64,000 nt of DNA from Astrobacterium formosum. Lineage in GTDB: Bacteria > Pseudomonadota > Alphaproteobacteria > Rhizobiales > Xanthobacteraceae. The translations under genes and the position numbers were made by a program. The notes beneath the pieces are model-generated. The model ran no database searches and was not told the DNA's origin. It was given only the letters and a program-made list of their open reading frames with translations. The stretch's first letter is position 1; each line of letters starts with the position of its first letter. The stretch lies in NCBI GenBank assembly GCA_030848545.1, contig JAVDCA010000006.1:1-64000 (forward strand). The letters run 5' to 3'. Below, piece by piece: positions 37,935 to 47,214 of the stretch.

Positions 37935-38794
37935 CGGCGTTCGCCCAGCGTGACGACCCTGCCGTCGCGCCGCGTGACTTCCATCAACCAAGAGAGGCCG
38001 CGTTGTGCACGCACACGTTCCCCGGCCAGGAGTGCTTCCAGCTGGCGATCATTGTCGACCAGGCGGGCGCGATCGGCTTCCGGATGCCACAGGTGCAGCA
38101 CGCCGGGACCGAAGCGGCCGTCCTTACGGCGAATTCCGGCGCGGATCATGCGCACGAAAATATCCGAATCCTCACGGCCCCAGCCCGTAAAAGCGGAATC
38201 GAAGCCGTCGACGGTTTCGAGGTCGTCGCGCCAGAATGCCATGTTGGAACCGCGCGCGCCCTGCCAGCGTCGCGGATGCAGCTTGCGCAGGAAGCCAAGC
38301 CGCAGCGCCATCAGCGGGGCGAACCGGTTGATGCCGCGGCGCGAGTGCTGCGTCACCCAGCTCGCGAACCCCCATTGTTCCGGTTCGAGGCCGCTCTGGA
38401 GAATGCGATCGGTCAATTCGCGCGACAACAGGATACGGTTGCCGGTGACGAACCAGCCCGGCTCGGCGAGGCGACGGTGAAAGGCGACGAAATCCGGTCG
38501 CGCCAGGCAGTCACCGTCGAGGAAGACGCAATAGGAGCCGCTCGCCGCCCGAATGGCGCGGTTTCTGATCTCGGCGAGACGGAAGCCGCGGTCCTCGTGC
38601 CAGACATGCTTGAGCGGCACGCCCAACCGCGACACCCAGTCGGTGACCACCCGGGCGGTGTCGGGGCCGGAGCCGTCGTCGGCGACGATCACCTCGAAGT
38701 CGAGATCGGATTGCCGCGACAGTGACCGCAGCACGGCCGCCAACGCGTCGGCACGGTTGTAGGTGGCGACGATCACGCTGATGAGGTCAGCCAT
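37931..38794 (-). CDS. Glycosyltransferase family 2 with galactosyltransferase-type C-terminal domain
   Basis: This 287-residue GT-A enzyme has SVIVATYNRADALAAVLRSL, the nucleotide-binding VIVADDGSGP, the metal-binding FLDGDCLARPDF, and a C-terminal RGSNMAFWRDDLETVDGFD...GWGREDSD segment typical of the Glyco_transf_7C domain. It is probably cytoplasmic, acting on the growing LPS core or O-unit. The start at MADLIS overlaps the preceding gene by eight bases; an ATG 15 bases upstream is also open. Confidence 0.9.
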   Translation of the reverse strand: MADLISVIVATYNRADALAAVLRSLSRQSDLDFEVIVADDGSGPDTARVVTDWVSRLGVPLKHVWHEDRGFRLAEIRNRAIRAASGSYCVFLDGDCLARPDFVAFHRRLAEPGWFVTGNRILLSRELTDRILQSGLEPEQWGFASWVTQHSRRGINRFAPLMALRLGFLRKLHPRRWQGARGSNMAFWRDDLETVDGFDSAFTGWGREDSDIFVRMIRAGIRRKDGRFGPGVLHLWHPEADRARLVDNDRQLEALLAGERVRAQRGLSWLMEVTRRDGRVVTLGERR

Positions 38795-39536
38795 CGCGAC
38801 GCCTCGCAAGCCAAGCTTTCATGTAACGGTAATAGGTCCCCTCGGCGTTGGCCACAGCCAGCAGGAAACCCTCGCGGCCGTCGAGAAAACCCAGCCGCAG
38901 CACATAGGCGCGCAGGAAGGACCATAGGCCGTGCGTGATTCCCGACGCAAAGGAGACCTTCCGCCCGGAATCGACCAGCATGGCGGCGCCTGCCGTCGAA
39001 TAGCGGTCGACCCGCGACAGCGCCTGTTCCAGACGGCCGACGGAGTGATGGTGCAGCGTGCCGACGAGCCGGCCGACCTGGCCGTCGCAGATCACCCGTT
39101 CGTGGACGAGATCCTCGGTAAAGCGGCCGCGGCCGCGCCGGAACAATCGCAGGACGTAGTCCGGATACCAGCCCGAATGGCGCATGGGACGGCCGCAGAA
39201 ATACGACAGCCGCGACACCTCGTAGCCGTCGAAGCCGGCGTCGGCGACCGCCGCCTTGATGGCGGCGGCGAGTTCGGTGGAGACGCGTTCGTCGGCGTCG
39301 ACCGACAAGATCCAGTCACCAACCGCCTGCGATACCGCGTACCCCTTCTGCCTGCCGAAACCATCAAACGGACGGAGGACGACCCGGGCGCCCTTGGCGG
39401 CCGCGACCGCCGCCGTCGCGTCCGTGCTGCCGCCATCAACGACGATGCGCTCGTCGCAGAAGGCGACGCTGTCCAGACAGGCGGCGATATTCGCCTCCTC
39501 GTTCAGCGTGATGATGACAGCGCTCAAGCTCGGCAC
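38787..39536 (-). CDS. LPS-core glycosyltransferase family 2 (WaaE/KdtX-like)
   Basis: This 249-residue protein is of the WaaE/KdtX class: LSAVIITLNEEANIAACLDSV, DERIVVDGGSTD, the metal-binding SVDADERV, and the SRLSYFCGRPMRHSGWYPDYVLRLFRR segment characteristic of this branch. WaaE enzymes add beta-glucose to heptose I of the LPS core, which fits its place right after hldE. The exact sugar is not proven. It starts 58 bases beyond the hldE stop. Confidence 0.9.
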   Translation of the reverse strand: MPSLSAVIITLNEEANIAACLDSVAFCDERIVVDGGSTDATAAVAAAKGARVVLRPFDGFGRQKGYAVSQAVGDWILSVDADERVSTELAAAIKAAVADAGFDGYEVSRLSYFCGRPMRHSGWYPDYVLRLFRRGRGRFTEDLVHERVICDGQVGRLVGTLHHHSVGRLEQALSRVDRYSTAGAAMLVDSGRKVSFASGITHGLWSFLRAYVLRLGFLDGREGFLLAVANAEGTYYRYMKAWLARRRDG

Positions 39537-39594
39537 GTCCGGTCGCAGTCCCTCTTGCCCTGTCTATCCCCCTGAAGGGAGGACGAATGCTCGA

Positions 39595-41073
39595 TCAATG
39601 CCCCGTCCCGTTGCCCCCGGATCGCTTGACGATGTCGGTGGTCGAGTGCCCGGGCACGATATCGATCAACAGCACTTCGCCGCCATAGGCCTCGACGACG
39701 TCGTAGCCGACGACCTCCTCGCGGCGATAGTCGCCGCCCTTGGCAAGGATGGTCGGTTTGACGCGGCGGATGAGTTCGAGCGGCGTGTCCTCCTCGAACA
39801 CGACGACGAGATCGACCGCCTCGAGCGCAGCCAGGACGCCGGCACGGGCATGGACGTCCTGGATCGGCCGGCCCTCCCCCTTGAGCCGCTTGACCGACTG
39901 GTCGCCGTTGAGGCCGACCACCAGGCGGTCGCAGGCGGCGCGCGAGCGTGTCAGCGAATGGATATGGCCGGGATGCAGGAGGTCGAAGCAGCCGTTGGTG
40001 AAGCCGACCCGCAGGCCCTGGCTCCGCCATTCGGCGATGCGCTCCTCGGCGACCGCCCAGTCGAACACGATCTTCTCCTCGGCGGCCAGAGAGGCCGCGG
40101 GCAGGATGCGGGCGCGCAGTTCCAAGCCCGAGCAGGTGGCGGTGCCGCGCTTTCCCACCACCACCGAGGCGGCGGCATTGGCGGCCCGCATGGCGGGCTC
40201 GAACGGCGCGCCGGCGGCGAGCATGCTCGCCAGCACGGCCACCACGGTATCGCCGGCGCCCGACACGTCGCGAACCCTGACCGGATAGGCCGGCACGTGC
40301 ACGGTGCCGTCGCCGGCCATGTGGAGGAGCATGCCGTCCTCCGAGAGCGTCACCAGCACGACCTTCGCCTGGACGATGCCGGCGAGCAACGCGGCGGCCG
40401 CCTCCGCTTCCATCGGCGTCGTCACCGGGCGCCGGGTCGCCTCGGCGATCTCCTTGCGGTTGGGCGTGATGACGGTGGCGCCGCGATAGACCGTGTAGTC
40501 GGGCGCCTTGGGATCGACGATCGTGACCTTGCCGCGCGCACGCGCGCCATCGATGGCGGCACGGATCACGCGTTCGGTGAGCACGCCCTTGGCGTAGTCC
40601 GACAGCACGACCACGTCGGCGCGCGGTAGCAGTTCCTCGATACGGGCGATCAACGCCGCCTCGACGGCGGCGTCGACCGGAGCGGCGCGCTCCCAGTCGG
40701 CGCGCAGGAGATGGCTCGAATAATGCTCCGACACGAACCGGGCCTTGCGGCTGGTCGGGCGCGAGGGATCGACGACGAGATGCGGCTCGATGGCGCCGAG
40801 GTCGGCGAACTGCGCCTCGACCATGCGCCCGGCCTCGTCGTCACCGATGACGCCGACGAACAGGCAACGGGCACCGAGGCCGGCGATGTTGCGGGCGACG
40901 TTGCCGGCGCCACCGATCACCTTCTCCTCGCGCTTGACCGCGATCACCGGTACCGGCGCTTCGGGAGATACCCGCGACACGTCGCCGTAGAGAAAATCGT
41001 CGAGCATGAGATCGCCGACGCACAGGATGGTCTGCGCCGACAGTCGCTCGAGGGCCTGATCGTAATCGAACAT
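39595..41073 (-). CDS. hldE: Bifunctional heptose-7-phosphate kinase / heptose-1-phosphate adenylyltransferase
   Basis: HldE (RfaE) carries two steps of ADP-heptose synthesis on one 492-residue chain. Residues 1 to about 320 are a ribokinase-like kinase ([23 protein letters not shown], and the [17 protein letters not shown] anion hole). Residues about 345-480 are the nucleotidyltransferase ([32 protein letters not shown]). It lies 23 bases after hldD in the same operon. HldE in full fusion form agrees with the presence of hldD, waaF and waaC here. No gmhA or gmhB is seen. Confidence 0.96.
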   Translation of the reverse strand: MFDYDQALERLSAQTILCVGDLMLDDFLYGDVSRVSPEAPVPVIAVKREEKVIGGAGNVARNIAGLGARCLFVGVIGDDEAGRMVEAQFADLGAIEPHLVVDPSRPTSRKARFVSEHYSSHLLRADWERAAPVDAAVEAALIARIEELLPRADVVVLSDYAKGVLTERVIRAAIDGARARGKVTIVDPKAPDYTVYRGATVITPNRKEIAEATRRPVTTPMEAEAAAALLAGIVQAKVVLVTLSEDGMLLHMAGDGTVHVPAYPVRVRDVSGAGDTVVAVLASMLAAGAPFEPAMRAANAAASVVVGKRGTATCSGLELRARILPAASLAAEEKIVFDWAVAEERIAEWRSQGLRVGFTNGCFDLLHPGHIHSLTRSRAACDRLVVGLNGDQSVKRLKGEGRPIQDVHARAGVLAALEAVDLVVVFEEDTPLELIRRVKPTILAKGGDYRREEVVGYDVVEAYGGEVLLIDIVPGHSTTDIVKRSGGNGTGH

Positions 41074-41096
41074 CTGGTAGAATTCCGGCAGCTTCG

Positions 41097-42077
41097 TCAG
41101 CGATAGCGATCGGGCGTGTCGAGATAGGAGACGACGTAGTGCCTGACCGCCTCCTCGAGCGGCGTGAAGCCGCCGTTGTAGCCGGCCGCGCGCAGGTTCT
41201 CGACCGCGGCTTGCGTGAAATATTGGTAGGTGTGTCGGATCGACATGGGCATGTCCACGTAGTCGATCAGCGGCGTGCGGCCCAGTGCCGCGAACACGGC
41301 GCCGATCAGGTCGCGGAAGCTCCTCGCCCGACCGGTGCCGACATTGAAGATGCCCGACACATCGGGGGACTTAAGGAGCCAGCGCACCACCGAGACGACG
41401 TCGTCCACATAGATGAAGTCGCGCGCCTGCTCGCCGTCGCCGACGCCGTCACGATGGGACTTGAACAACGTCACGGTGCGGCCGGCGCGTGCCTCGTCGA
41501 AGCGCTTGGCGACGAGGCTCATCATCTCGCCCTTGTGGTACTCGTTGGGCCCGAACACGTTGAAGAATTTCAAGCCCGCCCATTGGGGCGGCAGCTTCTT
41601 GTGCGTCCTTTCACGCTCGATCAGTGCCTGGTCGAACAGGTGCTTGCTCCAGCCATAGAGGTTCATGGGTTTGAGCCGGGCGAGCGCCTCGGGCGCCGGG
41701 TCGTCGACGAACCCCTCCTCGCCATCTCCATAGGTCGCTGCCGAGGATGCGTAGATGAAAGGCGTCCTCGTTTCGGTGCACCAGTCGAGCAGCATCAGCG
41801 ACAGGCGGAAATTGCTGTCCATCACGGCGTCGCCGTCGATCGCCGTGGTCGCCGAGATGGCCCCCATGTGGATGACGGCGTCGAGTTTTCGCCCGTCGAG
41901 CCAACGGGCGAGGTCGGCAGGCGGCACGAAATCAGCCAGGCGGCGCTTCTGCAGGTTGCGCCACTTGCCTTCCGAGCCGAGCACGTCGTTGACGACAATG
42001 TCGTTACGGCCGGCCTCGTTGAGGCCGGCGACGATGTTCGAGCCGATGAATCCCGCCCCGCCGGTCACCAACAACAT
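41097..42077 (-). CDS. hldD: ADP-L-glycero-D-manno-heptose 6-epimerase
   Basis: HldD (RfaD) epimerises ADP-D,D-heptose to the L,D form used for the LPS inner core. The 326-residue protein starts [15 protein letters not shown] and has [21 protein letters not shown], the catalytic [12 protein letters not shown] and [15 protein letters not shown], all diagnostic of HldD. It is the first gene of the minus-strand core/O-antigen operon and is divergent from waaF across a 198-base intergenic region that should hold both promoters. Confidence 0.95.
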   Translation of the reverse strand: MLLVTGGAGFIGSNIVAGLNEAGRNDIVVNDVLGSEGKWRNLQKRRLADFVPPADLARWLDGRKLDAVIHMGAISATTAIDGDAVMDSNFRLSLMLLDWCTETRTPFIYASSAATYGDGEEGFVDDPAPEALARLKPMNLYGWSKHLFDQALIERERTHKKLPPQWAGLKFFNVFGPNEYHKGEMMSLVAKRFDEARAGRTVTLFKSHRDGVGDGEQARDFIYVDDVVSVVRWLLKSPDVSGIFNVGTGRARSFRDLIGAVFAALGRTPLIDYVDMPMSIRHTYQYFTQAAVENLRAAGYNGGFTPLEEAVRHYVVSYLDTPDRYR

Positions 42078-42275
42078 GACGCACACGTCCCCCGGCACCT
42101 CGAACCGAGGGCCGTATGATCTCCTAGTGCCCCACTCCGCCGTGAGGCGCAACCTCGCGCTCGGCTGGGGTCAAATGCGCAAGCCGCCGCCGCGATGCTG
42201 GACAGGCCCCCTGAGGGCAGGCTAACTGGCTGAGGCATCGGGGAAAACAATCCGACTCCTGGCGCCTCAGATCAA

Positions 42276-43310
42276 ATGAATCAACACTCAGAACATATCT
42301 CTACCGACGCTCCGATCCTGATCGTGCCGTATATGTGGATCGGTGATTTCGTCCGCTGCCACACCGTGGTGCGGCTTCTGAAGGCGCGCTATCCGGCGGC
42401 GCCGGTCGACGTCCTGGCCACCACCAACGTGGCCCCCCTGGCCGACTACCAGCCCGGTGTCCGCAAGGCGGTGGTGTTCGACCTGCCCCGCAAGCGCCTG
42501 GCGCTTTCCAAGCATCGCGCCCTGGCGGCGCTCTTGCGCGCCGAAGGCTACGGCCGGGCGCTGGTCATGCCGCGGACCTGGAAATCGGCGCTTGCCCCTT
42601 GCCTCGCCGGAATCCCGGAACGGGTAGGCTTTGTGGGCGAGCTGCGCTTCGGCCTGCTCAACGATCTGCGCGCGGGCGAAAAGGCGTTGCCCCGCATGGT
42701 CGACCGCTGCGCCGCACTGGCGCTGCCGCGCGACTCCGCCTTGCCGAAGGACTGGCCGCTGCCCCAGCTCGCCGTTCCGGCGGAAGAAATCCGGCAATGG
42801 AAAGAGCAACTTGGCTTGAACGACCAGTCCCGGAGAGCGATCGTGCTGGCGCCCGGGGCGGTGGGGCCATCCAAGCGCTGGTCGTATTACGCCGAAGCGG
42901 CCAAACATCTGGTGAATCAGGGCTATTCGGTCTGGATCACGGGCGGGCCGATGGAGCGCGAGACAGCGGCCGCAATCGCCGCTCAAAACCCTTCACGGAT
43001 CAAGGATTTGACCGGCAACGACCTGCGCCAGGCGATCCTCGCCCTGGCGGCCACGGACGCGGTTTTGTCCAACGATTCCGGGCTTTTGCATGTGGCGGCG
43101 GCGATCGGCACACCGACCGTGGGGATTTTCGGGCCCACCAGCCCGTGGCATTGGGCCCCCCTCAATCCCATCGCGGAAGTGATTGAAACCACGACCGAAG
43201 TCGCCTGCAGGCCGTGCCACAAGCCGGTCTGCCGCTACGGCCACCACCGCTGCATGCGCGACATCGGAGCCGAACGGGTTGTCAAAGCCGTGACCCGAGC
43301 GATGGGCTGA
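42276..43310 (+). CDS. waaF: LPS heptosyltransferase II
   Basis: WaaF transfers the second L,D-heptose to the inner core from ADP-heptose. The 344-residue GT9 protein has ILIVPYMWIGDFVRCHTVVRLL (the WaaF variant of the family N-terminus), APGAVGPSKRWSYYAEAA, the sugar-nucleotide site SNDSGLLHVAAAIGTPTVGIFGPTSPWHWAP, and a Cys-rich RPCHKPVCRYGHHRCM tail typical of WaaF. Its 3' end overlaps waaC, on the opposite strand, by 29 bases. Confidence 0.94.
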   Translation: MNQHSEHISTDAPILIVPYMWIGDFVRCHTVVRLLKARYPAAPVDVLATTNVAPLADYQPGVRKAVVFDLPRKRLALSKHRALAALLRAEGYGRALVMPRTWKSALAPCLAGIPERVGFVGELRFGLLNDLRAGEKALPRMVDRCAALALPRDSALPKDWPLPQLAVPAEEIRQWKEQLGLNDQSRRAIVLAPGAVGPSKRWSYYAEAAKHLVNQGYSVWITGGPMERETAAAIAAQNPSRIKDLTGNDLRQAILALAATDAVLSNDSGLLHVAAAIGTPTVGIFGPTSPWHWAPLNPIAEVIETTTEVACRPCHKPVCRYGHHRCMRDIGAERVVKAVTRAMG

Positions 43311-44277
43311 AGCCGACGCCCGGGCTCGCCAGGGCGTCGACGGCGGCCAGCACATCATCCACCTGCGGGCACTGCCCCTTGCCGCCTGTCACCGCGATCG
43401 GACCGGTGCCGAGCGGGCCGGTCAAGCCCGGCTCGGTGCCGACAAAGATGGCCGCCAGCGGCACCGCCAGCGCAGCCGCAAGGTGCAGGAGCCCGGTGTC
43501 GACGCCGACCACGAGGGCGCAGGAAGCGATCAGCCGGGCGGTTTCATCCAGCGGGCGGCGTTCTGGCACGCGGGCACCTGGAATCTCCGCCGCCAGCCGC
43601 TCGGCGCGCGCACGCTCGACGGCGTTGCCATAGGACAACAGCACTGCGAGACCGCGGTCAGCGAGCGTTCGGCCCAGCGCGATCCAGTTCTGCTCCGGCC
43701 ACTCTTTTTCGGCACGGGCGGTGGCGTGCAGGAGCAGGGCCAGCGGCGGCGACGCCGGCGCAGTGCCGGCGAGCGCACCGCGGTCGAGCCCATAATCGAG
43801 CGGCCCCGCCGGCTCATAGCCGAGCGCGAGGCCGGCCAGCATCCGGTTCCTCTCGATGGCGTGGCGATCGCGGGAGACCGCGTGGCGCACGTCATAGAAC
43901 CACGACGCCGCCGGCTCGCGAATCGAGTTTTTGTCGTAGCCGTGCCGGCGACCGCGCGCGAACCAGGTCATCAGGCCGGTGCGCAGCAGCCCTTGGGTGT
44001 CGACCACATCCCCGTACGCCTTGCGGCGCAGCGCGGCACGGAAGGCGAGGATCTCCCGCAAGGTCGACGGCCCGGTCAGCGCCCGCCGCCATCGCCGCGA
44101 GGCGACCGGAATCACCTCGTGGGCGGACGGGTGCAGCCGGGCGAGCGGCGCAAACGCCTCCTCGACCACCCAGGCGAAGCGGGCGTCCGGCCGCGCCCGC
44201 GCGGCGTCGGTCAGGGCCGGCATGTGGTGGATGACGTCGCCGAGGGACGAGGTCTTGATGAACAGGATGTCGGCCAT
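43282..44277 (-). CDS. waaC: LPS heptosyltransferase I
   Basis: WaaC adds the first heptose to Kdo2-lipid A. The 331-residue GT9 protein has the WaaC-type N-terminus ILFIKTSSLGDVIHHMPALTDA, then WVVEEAFAPLARLHP, LLLHATARAEKEWPEQNW, and GVDTGLLHLAAALAVPLAAIFVGTEP. With hldE, hldD and waaF it completes the ADP-heptose use pathway in this region. It is convergent with waaF. Confidence 0.93.
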   Translation of the reverse strand: MADILFIKTSSLGDVIHHMPALTDAARARPDARFAWVVEEAFAPLARLHPSAHEVIPVASRRWRRALTGPSTLREILAFRAALRRKAYGDVVDTQGLLRTGLMTWFARGRRHGYDKNSIREPAASWFYDVRHAVSRDRHAIERNRMLAGLALGYEPAGPLDYGLDRGALAGTAPASPPLALLLHATARAEKEWPEQNWIALGRTLADRGLAVLLSYGNAVERARAERLAAEIPGARVPERRPLDETARLIASCALVVGVDTGLLHLAAALAVPLAAIFVGTEPGLTGPLGTGPIAVTGGKGQCPQVDDVLAAVDALASPGVGFSPSLGSRL

Positions 44278-44424
44278 GGTCTTCCGCTTGCGCCCCGCTC
44301 CGCATAGACGAGCCCGCCGCCCTTGTCACCGCCCGGCGGTGCTGTCATGCCGGGAGTAACCGGATGTTCAGGGCTCGGAGGGATAGAGTGGCGACGATCC
44401 ACCCCTCACCGCTCGCCGGGAGGG

Positions 44425-44491
44425 CACCTCTTCTCCTTCTCACCGCTTGCTCCACGCTTGCGGGAGCAAGCGGTGAGAAGGAGAAGAGGTG
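44425..44491. repeat. Perfect 29-bp inverted repeat (hairpin family B) in the galE leader
   Basis: The arm at 44425-44453 (beginning CACCTCTTCTCC and ending GCTTGCTCC) is an exact reverse complement of 44463-44491, with a 9-base loop ACGCTTGCG. It lies 22 bases upstream of the galE start and ends only about ten bases before the likely ribosome-binding site GGGGAG. Its termini match the hairpins at 55951-55978 and 31358-31394. Confidence 0.95.
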
Positions 44492-44513
44492 AAAGGCACG
44501 GGGAGACTATGCG

Positions 44514-45500
44514 ATGACGGTCCTGGTCACGGGCGGCGCCGGCTATATCGGCTCCCACATGGTGCATGCGCTTCACGACGCCGGCGAGCGCGTCGTCGTG
44601 CTCGACAACCTGTCGACGGGTTTCCGCTGGGCGATCCCCGATACGGTACGCCTCATGGTCGGCGAGACCGGCGACCAGGAGTTGGTCACGAAGCTCATCG
44701 CCCAGCACGAGGTCGAGGCGATCATCCATTTCGCCGCCTCCATCGTGGTCCCCGACTCGGTCGCCGATCCGCTCGGCTACTACAAGAACAACACCGTCAA
44801 TTCGCGCGCTCTGATCGCGTGCGCCGTCGAGGGCGGCGTCAAGGCTTTCGTGTTTTCCTCGACCGCGGCGGTCTACGGCAATCCGGCGCAAGTGCCGGTC
44901 GCCGAGGACGCCACGCTTGCGCCCATGTCGCCCTACGGCTCCTCCAAGCTGATGACCGAGATCATGCTGCGCGACGCCGGCCTCGCCCATGGCCTGCCGC
45001 ACGTGATTCTGCGCTATTTCAACGTCGCCGGCGCCGACCCCAAGGGCCGCACCGGCCAGTCCACCAAGGGGGCGACGCACCTGATCAAGGTCGCGGTCGA
45101 GACGGCACTCGGCAAGCGCAAATCCATGAGCGTGTTCGGCACCGACTATCCGACCCCCGACGGCACCTGCGTGCGCGACTACATCCACGTCGCGGACTTG
45201 ATCGCGGCCCATCTCGACGCCCTCAAGTATCTGCGCGCCGGCGGCGCCTCGGCGACCATGAACTGCGGCTATGGCCGCGGTTTTTCGGTCCTGGAGGTGA
45301 TCGAGGCGGTCAAGCGCGTCGCCAATACCGACTTCCCCGTCGAGATCGCCGAACGGCGGCCGGGCGATCCGGCGACGATCGTGGCGCAGTCCGACAAGGC
45401 GCGCGCGCTGATCGGATGGACGCCGCAATACAACGATCTCGACGTGATCGTGGCGCATGCGTTGGCGTGGGAGAGGGAGTTGGGGCGGAGGCAGAATTAG
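44514..45500 (+). CDS. galE: UDP-glucose 4-epimerase
   Basis: GalE interconverts UDP-glucose and UDP-galactose for polysaccharide synthesis. The 328-residue SDR protein has VLVTGGAGYIGSHMV, DNLSTGFRWA, HFAASIVVPDSV, the catalytic SSTAAVYG and YGSSKLMTE, LRYFNVAGAD and DGTCVRDYIHVADL, all of the standard GalE pattern. A ribosome-binding site GGGGAG precedes it, and directly before that is a perfect 29-bp inverted repeat that should be in the leader RNA. Confidence 0.95.
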   Translation: MTVLVTGGAGYIGSHMVHALHDAGERVVVLDNLSTGFRWAIPDTVRLMVGETGDQELVTKLIAQHEVEAIIHFAASIVVPDSVADPLGYYKNNTVNSRALIACAVEGGVKAFVFSSTAAVYGNPAQVPVAEDATLAPMSPYGSSKLMTEIMLRDAGLAHGLPHVILRYFNVAGADPKGRTGQSTKGATHLIKVAVETALGKRKSMSVFGTDYPTPDGTCVRDYIHVADLIAAHLDALKYLRAGGASATMNCGYGRGFSVLEVIEAVKRVANTDFPVEIAERRPGDPATIVAQSDKARALIGWTPQYNDLDVIVAHALAWERELGRRQN

Positions 45501-45603
45501 CGGTCTTCGCGCCGGGCCGATGCCGCGATCGCCGAGGATTGCTTCGGCGGTCTGGACCGTTGAAGCGCCGGAGTGAGCAGAGCCGCCGTGGACCTCCGAT
45601 TTC

Positions 45604-45795
45604 CTATGAACTCCCCGGCGATTCGCCCGGCGCGGTGAGACGCCGGCGCATCTCGGCGGCCTGGGCGTCGGTGAGACGCGGTTCGCTCCTGTCCTACTCC
45701 TCCATGAGGGCGACGACCTCCGCCACGTCAGTCTGCCGTTCCGATGGCCACGTCATAACGCGATCGAGGAATTGTCGGACCTGCTCTTTGGCCAT
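45604..45795 (-). pseudogene. Amber-interrupted antitoxin-like gene remnant
   Basis: From the ATG at 45795 the frame reads MAKEQVRQFLDRVMTWPSER, continues to ALMEE, and meets TAG at 45696-45694. It then continues in frame as DRSEPRLTDAQAAEMRRRLT to a TAG at 45606. The two halves together (63 residues) look like the short antitoxins of RelE/ParE-type systems, whose middle typically reads like EQD with an acidic turn, so the stop is readily explained by a CAG-to-TAG change. No matching toxin gene follows. The reading is mine by eye; the family assignment is tentative. Confidence 0.65.
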
Positions 45796-45909
45796 GGGTT
45801 CATTCTAGCCGCGCTCACCGCACGGCCGAGCCCGCGCGAGCGTTAGGTCGCTGCGCGCTCAAGTCCCCGCTCCTGAGAACATGCCAGCCACTTGACCCGA
45901 ACGAGATGG

Positions 45910-45933
45910 ATATACATTGTACATGTCGTATAT
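45910..45933 (+). promoter_or_regulatory. Candidate VapB autoregulatory operator/promoter
   Basis: ATATAC (45910-45915) and GTATAT (45928-45933) are an inverted pair flanking a second small palindrome, ACAT-TGTAC-ATGT. The element is AT-rich against a GC-rich background and lies 15 bases before the vapB start. TTGACC at 45892 could be a -35 box. AbrB-type antitoxins usually bind such palindromes to repress their own operon; binding here is inferred. Confidence 0.5.
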
Positions 45934-45948
45934 CCACAGGAGTCCGTC

Positions 45949-46179
45949 ATGCAGGTCGCCAAATGGGGCAACAGCCTCGCGGTCCGGTTGCCCGCCGCGG
46001 TGGTGGAGGCGCTCGGCCTCAAGGAGGGCGACGAGATCGAAATCCATGTTGCCGACGCCCGTCGTTTCGCCGTCGCGCGCAGGCCCGGGCGAGACGAGCT
46101 CTTGAAACGCCTGCGTGCCTTCCGGGGCCGCCTGCCCGCCGATTTCAAGTTCGACCGGGACGAGGCGAATGCCCGCTAG
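45949..46179 (+). CDS. AbrB/SpoVT-type antitoxin (VapB/MazE-like)
   Basis: This 76-residue protein begins MQVAKWGNSLAVRLPAAVVEALGLKEGDEIEI, the swapped-hairpin DNA-binding fold of AbrB-family antitoxins. A C-terminal tail (about residues 45-76) would bind and inhibit the toxin. AGGAG lies six bases before the ATG. Its last 11 bases overlap the PIN-domain toxin gene, the usual coupled arrangement. Confidence 0.92.
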   Translation: MQVAKWGNSLAVRLPAAVVEALGLKEGDEIEIHVADARRFAVARRPGRDELLKRLRAFRGRLPADFKFDRDEANAR

Positions 46180-46576
46180 CTTCATGGACAGCAATGTTCT
46201 CGTCTATCTCGCCTCGGCCGATGCCGCCAAGGCGGATCGGTCCGAGGCGATCGTCCGTGCCGGCGGCGCGATCAGCGTCCAGGTCCTCAACGAAGTCGCC
46301 AATGTGCTGCGGCGAAAACTCCACTTTTCGTGGGCGGACACGCGCGCGTTCCTGGGCATGCTACGCGAGTTGCTCGTCGTCCATCCCCTCACCGTGGAAA
46401 CTCACGAGACCGGCCTCGAACTCGCCGAGCGCCATGGCTTCGCGACCTACGACGCCATGATCGTCGCGGCGGCCCTGCAGGCCGGCTGCGACACGTTGTG
46501 GTCGGAGGACATGAAGGATGGGCTCCTGGTCGACGCAAGGCTGCGGATCGTCAACCCGTTTGCCCCTGCGGGCTGA
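46169..46576 (+). CDS. PIN-domain ribonuclease toxin (VapC family)
   Basis: This 135-residue PIN-domain protein is the toxin partner of the preceding antitoxin. The four metal-binding acidic residues are present: Asp7 (FMDSNVLVYL), Glu42 (VLNEVANVL), Asp95 (TYDAMIVAAAL) and Asp114 (WSEDM), so it looks catalytically intact. VapC toxins cleave tRNA or rRNA. Translation is coupled to the antitoxin by an 11-base overlap. Confidence 0.93.
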   Translation: MPASFMDSNVLVYLASADAAKADRSEAIVRAGGAISVQVLNEVANVLRRKLHFSWADTRAFLGMLRELLVVHPLTVETHETGLELAERHGFATYDAMIVAAALQAGCDTLWSEDMKDGLLVDARLRIVNPFAPAG

Positions 46577-46608
46577 CGACGCGGCGCGCCCTTCGTTTCG
46601 ACCGGACG

Positions 46609-46953
46609 TCAATGCCCGTGCGCATGGTGGCGGAAGCGCGACGCCACCGATCTCACTTCACCCGCGAACACGGCGAGAAGCGCGAGGCCGATGAGCCCGG
46701 CTGACAAAAGCCCGAACCACAGGGCGTCCATCAGGAGGCCGACGACCACATAGGCGGCCAGCGTCGAGATCAGGACGAAGCCCGAGACGTCACTGCCTCG
46801 CTCCCCGTCCGCCCCGGAGCGCATCAGCCACAGCGCGGCTGCGAATATCAGATAGGCGACAGCCGCCACCACAAGCGCCGCCGCAACTTTGCCGGCGCCG
46901 GACGAAACCGCATGGATGAGCGGGGAAAGATCAAAACCGACCGCAACAAGCAT
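46609..46953 (-). CDS. Small integral membrane protein, function unknown
   Basis: This 114-residue protein has three predicted hydrophobic helices (about residues 22-46, 60-80 and 80-98) and a His-rich end (FRHHAHGH). I do not recognise a family. It lies convergent to the VapBC pair and is probably monocistronic. The strong periodic hydrophobic segments make it a likely real gene. Confidence 0.65.
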   Translation of the reverse strand: MLVAVGFDLSPLIHAVSSGAGKVAAALVVAAVAYLIFAAALWLMRSGADGERGSDVSGFVLISTLAAYVVVGLLMDALWFGLLSAGLIGLALLAVFAGEVRSVASRFRHHAHGH

Positions 46954-47214
46954 GGCACCCCTCCTGCCATGCGCCGGGCCGAAAAGACGCCGTCAGCCCG
47001 GCGCCGTCTGTATTTCCGCGAGAACCAGCCTACACCCGGGCGCACCGACGTATTTGTCCCACATCAAGCGGAACCGGTCCGGCCAGGCAGCGCCAGAGGG
47101 GTCGCTCGCGCCTTGGCCAGAAAGGCGGCGTGTCGGCGTTGTGGCAGATCGTGCCGCCTTCGGCGCGGTTCAAAGGCGATGAGCCTTCGCGTCTCAGCCA
47201 CTTTCCCCTTCTGC

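Noticed and set aside
45694..45696. Read-through of the amber codon as pyrrolysine or another recoded residue
   Set aside because: There is no supporting element, the family has an ordinary residue there, and a single CAG-to-TAG change explains it more simply.
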